DNA of 12,416 bases from Acidobacteriota bacterium (GTDB taxonomy: Bacteria > Acidobacteriota > Terriglobia > Terriglobales > Acidobacteriaceae), in the NCBI GenBank assembly GCA_021851465.1, contig JAJZDL010000064.1, forward strand, positions 1 to 12,416, written 5' to 3'. The position numbers were made by a program, and so were the translations under genes. The notes below the pieces were generated by a model that saw nothing but the letters and a program-made list of their open reading frames with translations, searched no databases and was not told the DNA's origin. Shown piece by piece: positions 6,365 through 12,416 of the stretch; the stretch's first letter is position 1; each line of letters opens with the position of its first letter.

Positions 6365-7657
6365 ATGAGCCTGTACTATGCCGCCGGATCGCCGACCACC
6401 GAGTTCACCCCTGACGAGACAAGGGCCGCTCTGGCCAGCGCGTTCGACAAGCTGGGCGCGCGCAGGAAAGTGCTTGCCGTGCCGCCGGACTTTACGCGGA
6501 TGCACTCGATGTCCGGCAGGCTGACGGAGTATGTGTGGGAGCACTACGGCGACGCGCTGGTGGACGTGCTGCCGGCGTTGGGCACGCACAAGGGGATGAC
6601 CGACCATGAGATCCAGACGATGTTCGGACCGACGCCGCGCGACCTGTTCCGGGTTCACGACTGGCGCAACGACATTGTGACGCTGGGCGAGGTGCCGGGC
6701 GAGTTCATGCGCGAGGTGAGCGAGGGCAAGTTGGACTACGCGTGGCCCGCGCAGGTGAACAAGCTGTTGGCCGGGTCTTCAAAGACGGGGGGTGGGCACG
6801 ACCTGATTCTGTCAATCGGGCAGGTGGTGCCGCACGAGGTGGTCGGCATGGCCGGCTACAACAAGAACGTCTTTGTGGGTACGGGCGGCGTGATGGGCAT
6901 TCATCGCAGCCATTTTCTGGGTGCGGTGTACGGCATGGAACGGATGATGGGGCGTGCGGACACTCCGGTGCGGCGGGTGTTGAACTATGCCAGCGAACAC
7001 TTTGGGTCTCTGATGCCGCAGATCGTGTATGTGCTGACGGTGGTGAGCAAGAACGCGGCGGGGAAGCTGGTGCTGAACGGGCTGTTTATCGGAGACGATG
7101 CGGAGTGCTTCGAGCGGGCGGCGGAGCTGAGCCTGAAGGTGAACTTCCAGATGATGGATCGTGAGATCAAGAAGGCGGTGGTCTTTCTCGATCCGCACGA
7201 GTTCCACTCGACGTGGCTGGGCAACAAGAGCGTCTATCGGACGCGGATGGCGCTGGCCGATGACGCGGAGCTGATCGTGCTGGCGCCGGACGTGCGTGAG
7301 TTCGGCGAGGACCGGACGATCGACACGCTGATCCGCAAGTACGGCTACTGCGGCACGTCGGCGACGCTGGAGGCGGTGAAGAACGACCCGGCGCTGGCGG
7401 GCAACCTGTCGGCCGCGGCGCACCTGATTCATGGATCGAGCGAGGGGCGGTTCAGGATTCGCTACTGTCCGGGGCACCTGACGCGGGCGGAGATCGAGAG
7501 CGTGCACTTCGAGTACGGCGACCTGGCGGAGTACACAGCGATGTACGATCCGGCGAAGCTGGTCGACGGATGGAACACGCTGGATGGCGAGGAGATCTTC
7601 TTCATCTCGAACCCTGGGCTGGGACTGTGGGCGTACGAGGGGCGTTTCAAGGATTAG
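6365..7657 (+). CDS. LarA-family (nickel-pincer racemase/epimerase) protein
   Basis: This 430-aa protein belongs to the LarA family (DUF2088), whose founder interconverts L- and D-lactate using a covalently bound nickel-pincer nucleotide (NPN). Visible motifs, aligned by eye to Lactobacillus plantarum LarA: DFTR (residues 42-45, substrate-site region), GTHKGMT with His75 (catalytic His108), PHEVVGMAGYNK with His157 (His174) and Lys167 (NPN-bearing Lys184), and HRSH at 180-183 (region of Ni ligand His200). The cofactor residues therefore look intact. The SGGGK-like stretch is AGYNK and the arginine motif reads DFTRMHS rather than DxTRP, so substrate may differ from lactate. Genes downstream (UxaE, KDG kinase, SDR) act on sugar acids, so I infer an aldonate or uronate epimerase role. 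No larB, larC or larE is present. The ATG lacks a clear ribosome-binding site. Family assignment is firm; substrate is not. Confidence 0.82.
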   Translation: MSLYYAAGSPTTEFTPDETRAALASAFDKLGARRKVLAVPPDFTRMHSMSGRLTEYVWEHYGDALVDVLPALGTHKGMTDHEIQTMFGPTPRDLFRVHDWRNDIVTLGEVPGEFMREVSEGKLDYAWPAQVNKLLAGSSKTGGGHDLILSIGQVVPHEVVGMAGYNKNVFVGTGGVMGIHRSHFLGAVYGMERMMGRADTPVRRVLNYASEHFGSLMPQIVYVLTVVSKNAAGKLVLNGLFIGDDAECFERAAELSLKVNFQMMDREIKKAVVFLDPHEFHSTWLGNKSVYRTRMALADDAELIVLAPDVREFGEDRTIDTLIRKYGYCGTSATLEAVKNDPALAGNLSAAAHLIHGSSEGRFRIRYCPGHLTRAEIESVHFEYGDLAEYTAMYDPAKLVDGWNTLDGEEIFFISNPGLGLWAYEGRFKD

Positions 7658-7731
7658 CCGTCCAGTCGATGCGCGAATAACAGCCTGGCTCAATTGAAGT
7701 CAACTGAAGATATGCGGGTGCCATCGCGGAT

Positions 7732-7761
7732 TTGCCGGGCCGGTTGGCCGCACAGTATGCT
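7732..7761 (+). promoter_or_regulatory. Candidate internal promoter upstream of uxaE
   Basis: TTGCCG (7732-7737) and TATGCT (7756-7761) are 18 bases apart, within the 165-bp gap between the larA-like gene and uxaE. Just upstream, TCAATTGA (7690-7697) and TCAACTGA (7701-7708) form two near-identical units 11 bases apart, the first being a perfect palindrome, so they would lie on the same helix face. They could be an operator for a sugar-acid regulator. All of this rests on pattern alone. Confidence 0.3.
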
Positions 7762-7822
7762 TGGAAGCGGCGCAGACACTGGCCCGGCTTATGGGCCTTG
7801 CGATTGCGACAAGGGAGATGGG

Positions 7823-9097
7823 ATGAACACAGCAGCGATTGAAACACTGGAGTTGCCGAAGTTTTCCATCGGCGTGGGGGACCGGTTTGCGCACCAGGCG
7901 AAGGCGCAGTTGGCGGCGTGCATGAAGGCGGCGGCGGCGGGAGTGGAGGTGGTTCCGGTATGGAACAAGTCAAACCGGGAGCACACGATCATTGGCTCGG
8001 AGCCGGTGCAGACGCGCGCTGCGGCGGATGCGGCGGTGAAGGAACTGGGCTGGAGCCGGCCATATTTTCTGGATGCCGACCACATCAACCTGAAGACGGT
8101 GCAGCGTTTTCTCGATCCCTGCGATTTTTTTACGCTGGATGTGGCCGACATGATTGGCCAGCCGGCCAAGGCAGAGGACGTGGCTGCGTTTCTGGCGGCG
8201 CACTCCGAGCTGGTGGGAACGGTGACGATCCCTGGCATTGCGCAGCCGTTCAAGACGGACAAGGTGTTTGTAGAGGGCGTCGCCGACAAGTTTCTGGCGG
8301 CGGTGCAGAATGCGGGCGAGATCTATCGGTTTCTGGTCGAGAGCAAGGGCGCAGGCCGGTTTGTCCCTGAGATTTCGATGGACGAGACGGACCAGCCGCA
8401 GACCCCGGTGGAGCTGCTGATCATTCTGGTTATGATTGCGGACCAGAAGGTCCCGATCCAGACGATTGCGCCGAAGTTTACGGGACGCTTCAACAAGGGC
8501 GTGGACTATGTGGGCGACGTGAGGCAGTTTGCCAAGGAGTTCGAGGAAGACCTGGCGACGATCGCCTACGCGGTGAAACGTTACGGGTTGCCGACGAACC
8601 TGAAGTTGAGCGTGCATTCCGGGTCGGACAAGTTTTCGATCTACAAGGCGATCCACGACGGGGCGAAGAAGTTCAACGCGGGGATCCACCTGAAGACGGC
8701 GGGCACGACCTGGCTGGAAGAGCTGATCGGGCTGGCGGAGGCCGGCGGCGATGGGCTGGCGATCGCGAAGGAGATCTACGCGGAGGCGCTGGCGCACAAA
8801 GACGAGCTGACCGCGCCGTATGCGACGGTGATCGACATCGACGAGAGCAAGCTGCCGACGGCGGCGGAGATGAATGGCTGGAGCAGCAAGCAGTACACCT
8901 CGGCGCTGCGCCACGACCAAACGAATGCGGCGTACAACCCCAGCTTCCGGCAACTGCTGCATGTGGGCTTCAAGATTGCGGCGAAGATGGGGCCTCGGTA
9001 TCTGGAAGCGCTGGAGGCGAACGAGGATGTGGTGGCGAAGAACGTGACGGCGAACCTTTGGGAGAGGCACATTCAACCGGTGTTTCTGGGGAAGTAG
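7823..9097 (+). CDS. uxaE: Tagaturonate epimerase (UxaE-like)
   Basis: The 424-aa product resembles the UxaE family. In Thermotoga, UxaE converts D-tagaturonate (from galacturonate) to D-fructuronate and so joins the galacturonate and glucuronate routes. Conserved-looking acid and His-rich blocks include DADHINL (84-90), SMDETDQPQ (185-193), KFTGRFNKGVDYVGD (218-232), KLSVHSGSDKFSIY (261-274), GIHLKTAGTTWLEE (287-300) and RHDQTNAAYNPSFRQ (363-377). These are consistent with a metal-dependent barrel enzyme; I cannot assign individual ligands from sequence. The ATG at 7823 is preferred over an in-frame ATG 129 bases upstream, because AGGGAG lies 6 bases before it and the upstream extension is not protein-like. 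It is followed after 197 bp by the KDG kinase, with a dispersed repeat in the gap. Family recognition is from memory, so the symbol is given with moderate confidence. Confidence 0.8.
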   Translation: MNTAAIETLELPKFSIGVGDRFAHQAKAQLAACMKAAAAGVEVVPVWNKSNREHTIIGSEPVQTRAAADAAVKELGWSRPYFLDADHINLKTVQRFLDPCDFFTLDVADMIGQPAKAEDVAAFLAAHSELVGTVTIPGIAQPFKTDKVFVEGVADKFLAAVQNAGEIYRFLVESKGAGRFVPEISMDETDQPQTPVELLIILVMIADQKVPIQTIAPKFTGRFNKGVDYVGDVRQFAKEFEEDLATIAYAVKRYGLPTNLKLSVHSGSDKFSIYKAIHDGAKKFNAGIHLKTAGTTWLEELIGLAEAGGDGLAIAKEIYAEALAHKDELTAPYATVIDIDESKLPTAAEMNGWSSKQYTSALRHDQTNAAYNPSFRQLLHVGFKIAAKMGPRYLEALEANEDVVAKNVTANLWERHIQPVFLGK

Positions 9098-9153
9098 AGA
9101 GGCCCAATGCCGATCTGCAGCGACGGATTCGATCGAGCTTGAGCAAGGGCGCA

Positions 9154-9186
9154 ATGCGGGGGTTCTTCGCTGCGCTCAGCATGACA
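9154..9186 (+). repeat. Dispersed 33-bp intergenic repeat, copy B
   Basis: Same unit as copy A (4473-4505), differing at 2 of 33 positions: ATGCGGGGG, core TTCTTCGCTGCGCTCAG, end ATGACA. Here it is in the same direction as the flanking genes uxaE and kdgK, opposite to its orientation relative to cydAB. It starts 57 bp after the uxaE stop. The flank GGCA after ATGACA is shared with the first bases of the window. Confidence 0.8.
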
Positions 9187-9225
9187 GGCAAGGCGGAATG
9201 GACAAGCAACGGGGAACCGACAAGC

Positions 9226-9253
9226 ACAATGCGGGACTGACGACACAATGCGG
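9226..9253 (+). repeat. Short CACAATGCGG direct repeat before kdgK
   Basis: CACAATGCGG occurs at 9225-9234 and 9244-9253, 19 bases apart, and the related GCAATGCGG opens copy B at 9151-9159. It looks like a partial duplication of the repeat's left end, in the gap between uxaE and the kinase gene. It ends about 30 bases before the kinase's ribosome-binding site. Confidence 0.45.
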
Positions 9254-9294
9254 AATTGGCTAGGAAAACACTGAACAACAATTAGGAGAAGAAG

Positions 9295-10392
9295 ATGAGC
9301 CTTGGCTTCACCATTCCCGATAAGGGTTCGCTGGATTTACTTTCGCTGGGTGCGCTGGTACACCGGCTTGACCCTGGGATCATTCCTTTTCGCAAGGCGA
9401 CGAACTTCGCGGTGCATGTGAGCGGCGGGGAGTTCAATGTGGCGGCCAACCTATCGGACTGCTTTGGGATGCGAACGGGCATTGCGAGCGCGATGGTGGA
9501 GAACCCGATTGGCGACCTGATTGCGGAACGGGTGCGTGGGATGGGAGTGGCACCGTACTACAAGAAGTTCAAGCACGACGGGGTGCGCGGGCCGAACATG
9601 GCGACGGTGTACAGCGACCAGGGACTGGGTGTGCGCGCGCCGGTGGTCTTCTACAACCGCGCGAACGAGGCAGCCGCACAACTGAAGCCGGGCGACTTCG
9701 ATTGGAAGGCGATCTTTGCGGGCGGGGTGCGCTGGTTCCACTCGGGCGGGATCTTTGCGTCGCTGTCGGAGACGACGTCGGCGCTGGTGATCGAGGCGAT
9801 GCAGGCGGCGCGGGCCGCAGGCGTGGTGACATCGTTCGACCTGAACTACCGCGAGAAACTGTGGAAGACGCAGGGCGGGATGGAGCACGCACACAAGGTT
9901 CTGGGAACGATCGTGGACAACGTGGATGTACTGATCGGCAACGAGGAGGACCTGCAGAAGGGGCTTGGGTTTGCGGGGCCGGAGGTTTCGGCGAGCGCGA
10001 AGGCGGCGAGTTCGAAGCTGGACACGGGCGCGTTTCTGGGAATGATGGAGCAAGTTGTGAAGCGCTTTCCGAAGACCAAGGCGGTGGCGACGACGCTGCG
10101 CGAGGTGTACAACACCAACCACCACAGTTGGAGCGCGGTGGCGTGGGTGAATGGCAAAGCGGTGTATGCGCCGACGGCAGAGTTGAAGGTGCTGGACCGC
10201 GTGGGTGGCGGCGATGGTTTTGCGTCCGGTTTTATCTATGGGCTGCTGAACGGCGAGGCCCCGGAGCAGGCGATCAAGCTGGGCTGGGCGCACGGCGCGT
10301 TGTTGACGACCTTCCCCGGCGATACGACGATGGCGACACTGGATCAGGTTGTCGCATTTGCCAGCGGCGGGTCGGCACGGATTCAGAGGTAG
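9295..10392 (+). CDS. kdgK: PfkB-family sugar kinase, probable 2-keto-3-deoxygluconate kinase
   Basis: This cytosolic kinase would phosphorylate 2-keto-3-deoxygluconate (KDG) with ATP to KDPG, which is then split by KDPG aldolase. The 365-aa product has the PfkB layout: an N-terminal GGEFNVAANL sugar-binding motif (44-53), FDLNYREKLW (181-190, the DxNxRxxLW block typical of KDG kinases), GNEEDL (215-220), and the C-terminal anion-hole/catalytic motif RVGGGDGFASG (302-312) with catalytic Asp307; GGGD replaces the common GAGD. It is somewhat longer than typical KdgK (about 310-340 aa), with extra residues around 95-140 and 225-265. ATG at 9295 has AGGAG about 7 bases upstream. The next gene, the SDR, starts 48 bp after its stop. 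A fructokinase or 5-dehydro-2-deoxygluconokinase specificity is possible; the uxaE and SDR neighbours favour KDG. Confidence 0.82.
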   Translation: MSLGFTIPDKGSLDLLSLGALVHRLDPGIIPFRKATNFAVHVSGGEFNVAANLSDCFGMRTGIASAMVENPIGDLIAERVRGMGVAPYYKKFKHDGVRGPNMATVYSDQGLGVRAPVVFYNRANEAAAQLKPGDFDWKAIFAGGVRWFHSGGIFASLSETTSALVIEAMQAARAAGVVTSFDLNYREKLWKTQGGMEHAHKVLGTIVDNVDVLIGNEEDLQKGLGFAGPEVSASAKAASSKLDTGAFLGMMEQVVKRFPKTKAVATTLREVYNTNHHSWSAVAWVNGKAVYAPTAELKVLDRVGGGDGFASGFIYGLLNGEAPEQAIKLGWAHGALLTTFPGDTTMATLDQVVAFASGGSARIQR

Positions 10393-10440
10393 ACTTCGGC
10401 CTGAGGCCGGATGCATAGGGAAAGAGAAGGGAAGTCCTCG

Positions 10441-11217
10441 ATGGGGCACACGTTGTTCGATTTGAGCGGCAGGACGGCCGTGGTGGTGGGCGGGACGTCT
10501 GGGATCGGTCTGGCGATGGCGGTGGGACTGGCGGAGGCGGGCGCGGATGTAGTGGCCACCTCGCGCCGGCAGGAGCAGGTAAACGAAGCGGCGGCGCTGA
10601 TCGAGGCGACGGGGCGCAGGGCGCTGCGCGTGGCCTCGGACGTTGGCGACCGGGCGACGCTGGAACGGTTGTTGGGTGAGACCGTAAATGCGTGGGGCAA
10701 GGTGGACATCCTGGTGAACTGCGCTGGAAAGATCAAGCGCGCGCCGACGGTCGATTTTCCCGAAGAGCTTTGGAACGACATCATGGACACGAACGTGACG
10801 GGGACGCTGCGGGCGTGCCAGGTCTTTGGACGCCACATGTTGGCCAATGGATATGGGCGGATCGTCAACATCGCTTCGCTCAACACATTTGTGAGCCTGA
10901 AGGAAGTGACTGCGTATGCGTGCAGCAAGGCCGCAGTGGGTGCGCTGACCAAGTCGCTGGCGGTGGAGTGGAGCGCGCAGGGCGTAACGGTGAACGCGAT
11001 TGCGCCTGGGGTCTTCCGCACCGCGCTGAACGCGGAGCTTCTGAACAAGAGCGAACGCGGCAAGGAGTTGCGCATGAGGACGCCGATGGGCCGCTTCGGC
11101 AAGACGGAGGAGCTTGTGGGGGCTGCGATTTATCTGGCGAGCGACGCATCGGCATTCGTCACCGGGGAGATTCTGGTGGTGGATGGCGGCTTTCTGGCGA
11201 GCGGCGTGAACCAGTAG
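10441..11217 (+). CDS. SDR-family dehydrogenase, KduD / gluconate 5-dehydrogenase type
   Basis: The 258-aa protein is a classical short-chain dehydrogenase. It shows the cofactor motif GGTSGIG (17-23), NCAG (93-96), Asn118 (DTNV) and the catalytic triad Ser146, Tyr159 and Lys163 (YACSK). PGVFRT (189-194) and the C-terminal TGEILVVDGGF (241-251) are typical of this group. SRR after the second strand (41-43) hints at NADP(H) preference. Overall it resembles 2-dehydro-3-deoxy-D-gluconate 5-dehydrogenase (KduD) and gluconate 5-dehydrogenase. In this cluster it could interconvert 2,5-diketo-3-deoxygluconate and KDG, or reduce a keto-uronate such as fructuronate. I chose ATG 10441 (MGHTLFDLSGR aligns with family N-termini, with AAGGGAAG about 8 bases upstream) over an in-frame ATG 30 bases earlier. 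It is the last gene of the cluster and overlaps nothing. Substrate uncertain, fold certain. Confidence 0.85.
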   Translation: MGHTLFDLSGRTAVVVGGTSGIGLAMAVGLAEAGADVVATSRRQEQVNEAAALIEATGRRALRVASDVGDRATLERLLGETVNAWGKVDILVNCAGKIKRAPTVDFPEELWNDIMDTNVTGTLRACQVFGRHMLANGYGRIVNIASLNTFVSLKEVTAYACSKAAVGALTKSLAVEWSAQGVTVNAIAPGVFRTALNAELLNKSERGKELRMRTPMGRFGKTEELVGAAIYLASDASAFVTGEILVVDGGFLASGVNQ

Positions 11218-11401
11218 ACCTGCTTGCGTGGATGGCGGCGTGTGCAGTTGCCTGCGTCGGTGAATTGGGCGAGGACCGCGCGGCGGAGCTTGACGGCGAA
11301 CCGCAATGCTTCCGAGAGATGCGTGGATACAGCGATTGGCGCAGCGGTTGCGAAGCCTGTTGCGTGTCGGCCCATCCACACGGATGCGAGTTGTCGAGGG
11401 G

Positions 11402-11407
11402 TATACT
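11402..11407 (+). promoter_or_regulatory. Candidate -10 box upstream of thiC
   Basis: TATACT matches the -10 consensus at 5 of 6 positions and would give a leader of roughly 65 nt before thiC. No good -35 is present at 16-18 bases. The 260-bp gap between the SDR gene and thiC holds no recognisable gene. Neither it nor this leader shows the CTGAGA and ACCTGATCTGG-type conserved blocks of a TPP riboswitch. Confidence 0.35.
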
Positions 11408-11477
11408 TTTCACAGAACAGTTGCGCAGAACCTTTTCACTGAGCAACGGTCCACGGTCTTCAGTCGGGAGAAAAGCA

Positions 11478-12416
11478 ATGAGCGCGAGCGGCAACGGTCA
11501 TCGTACGAACGGCAATGGAGCGCAGGGGAACGGCAACGGATACAAGGTCCCGGCGGCGCGCGCGGAGTGGATCGTGAAGCGGCGCGAAGAGGCCGCGCGC
11601 ACTGGCGACACGAACATGAGCCAGATGCACTTTGCGCGCAAGGGGCTAATCACCGAAGAGATGGCGTATGTGGCGCGGGTGGAGAAGGTGTCGGCGGAGT
11701 TTATCCGCGACGAGGTTGGGGCTGGGCGGATGATTCTGCCGGCGAACATCAACCACCCGGAGTTGGAGCCGATGGCCATCGGTGTCGGGTCGCTGTGCAA
11801 GATCAATGCGAACATCGGCAACTCGGCGATGGTGTCGAATGTGGACGAGGAGCTGCGCAAGCTGCACACGGCGGTGCATTACGGGGCGGACACAGTGATG
11901 GACCTCTCGACCGGCGGCGACATTCCCATGATCCGCGAGCAGATCCTGCGCCACTCGCCGGTGCCCATCGGGACGGTGCCGATCTACGAGGCGCTGGCGC
12001 GGGTGAAGAAGCTGGAAGATCTGAACATCGACATCTACCTCGATGTGATCGAGGAGCAGGCGCAGCAGGGCGTGGATTATTTTACGATCCACGCGGGCGT
12101 CCTGATCCAGTACATTCCGATGGTGGCGAAGCGGATCACGGGAATCGTGAGCCGGGGCGGCGCGATCCTGGCGCAGTGGATGACGAGCCATCACAAGCAG
12201 AACTTTCTGTACGAGAACTTCGACCGCATCACGAAGGTGATGGCGAAGTACGATGTGAGCTACTCGTTGGGTGACGGGCTGCGTCCGGGATGTCTTGCGG
12301 ATGCGAGCGACGAGGCGCAGTTTGCCGAGCTGAAGACGCTGGGCGAACTGACGCGGCAGGCGTGGAAGAGCGATGTGCAGGTGATGATCGAAGGGCCGGG
12401 GCACATCCCGATAGAC
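11478..12416 (+). CDS. thiC: Phosphomethylpyrimidine synthase ThiC, N-terminal part (cut by window end)
   Basis: ThiC is a radical-SAM [4Fe-4S] enzyme that rearranges 5-aminoimidazole ribotide into HMP-phosphate, the pyrimidine half of thiamine. The 313 codons present cover most of the barrel: MILPANINHPELEPMAIG (85-102), KINANIGNSA (108-117), VMDLSTGGDI (140-149), SPVPIGTVPIYEA (160-172), TIHAGV (203-208), MTSHHKQNFLYENFD (235-249), SYSLGDGLRPGCLADA (261-276) and EGPGHIP (305-311). The C-terminal Cys cluster that binds the iron-sulfur centre lies beyond the window, so catalytic completeness cannot be judged. The first 21 residues are Gly/Asn-rich and not conserved. ATG 11478 follows GGGAG with 7 bases between, and there is no earlier in-frame ATG that gives a family-like start. 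It begins 260 bp after the SDR stop and probably has its own promoter. Confidence 0.96.
   Translation, partial: MSASGNGHRTNGNGAQGNGNGYKVPAARAEWIVKRREEAARTGDTNMSQMHFARKGLITEEMAYVARVEKVSAEFIRDEVGAGRMILPANINHPELEPMAIGVGSLCKINANIGNSAMVSNVDEELRKLHTAVHYGADTVMDLSTGGDIPMIREQILRHSPVPIGTVPIYEALARVKKLEDLNIDIYLDVIEEQAQQGVDYFTIHAGVLIQYIPMVAKRITGIVSRGGAILAQWMTSHHKQNFLYENFDRITKVMAKYDVSYSLGDGLRPGCLADASDEAQFAELKTLGELTRQAWKSDVQVMIEGPGHIPID

Noticed and set aside
9451..11379. Minus-strand open frame of 642 codons opposite kdgK and the SDR gene
   Set aside because: Arg/His/Pro-rich shadow frame spanning two good genes and their intergenic gap.
11306..12274. Plus-strand open frame of 322 codons overlapping thiC
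   Set aside because: It is in a different frame from the well-conserved ThiC product, which starts at 11478 and is open to the window end. The overlapping frame encodes Gly/Arg-rich, non-conserved sequence.
1..12416. CRISPR array, phage, insertion sequence or defence genes
   Set aside because: No regularly spaced repeats, transposase, integrase or phage-like proteins are visible. The repeated units are isolated intergenic copies.

Overview
This 12.4-kb window is GC-rich bacterial chromosome. Its gene content, its codon use (strongly G/C at third positions, with long spurious open frames opposite the real genes) and a dispersed intergenic repeat containing TTCTTCGCTGCGCTCAG all suggest a member of the Acidobacteriota (Terriglobia/Acidobacteriaceae type). 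That assignment is inferred from protein style and recollection, not from a database search.

Left half (minus strand, about 287-5930): cydA and cydB encode the two large subunits of a bd-type quinol oxidase. Downstream of them, on the same strand, is ppdK for pyruvate phosphate dikinase. A long imperfect hairpin lies beyond the ppdK stop. A palindrome lies in the 317-bp gap between cydB and ppdK. An AT-rich inverted repeat overlaps the likely cydA -10 region.

Middle (about 5931-6364): a divergent intergenic region carries a plausible promoter and a complete tRNA-Arg(UCU) gene with an encoded CCA end.

Right half (plus strand, 6365-11217): four co-directional genes look like a sugar-acid catabolic cluster. 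They encode a LarA-type (nickel-pincer racemase family) protein, a UxaE-type tagaturonate epimerase, a PfkB-family 2-keto-3-deoxygluconate (KDG) kinase, and an SDR dehydrogenase of the KduD/gluconate 5-dehydrogenase type. UxaE feeds galacturonate-derived tagaturonate toward fructuronate, mannonate and KDG. A KduD-type SDR would also yield KDG, and the kinase turns KDG into KDPG. The LarA homologue is the odd member. I infer it may epimerise a sugar acid rather than lactate, but the sequence alone cannot prove this. The genes for NPN cofactor synthesis (larB/C/E) and the other hexuronate steps (uxaC, uxuA, uxuB, eda) are not in the window.

Right edge (11478-12416): the first 313 codons of thiC (thiamine pyrimidine synthase), cut by the window end. 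No TPP riboswitch is recognisable in front of it.

No mobile element, CRISPR array, toxin-antitoxin pair or defence gene is visible. The features that deserve a second look are the LarA-UxaE-kinase-SDR cluster and the near-identical 33-bp repeats sitting inside two apparent operons.
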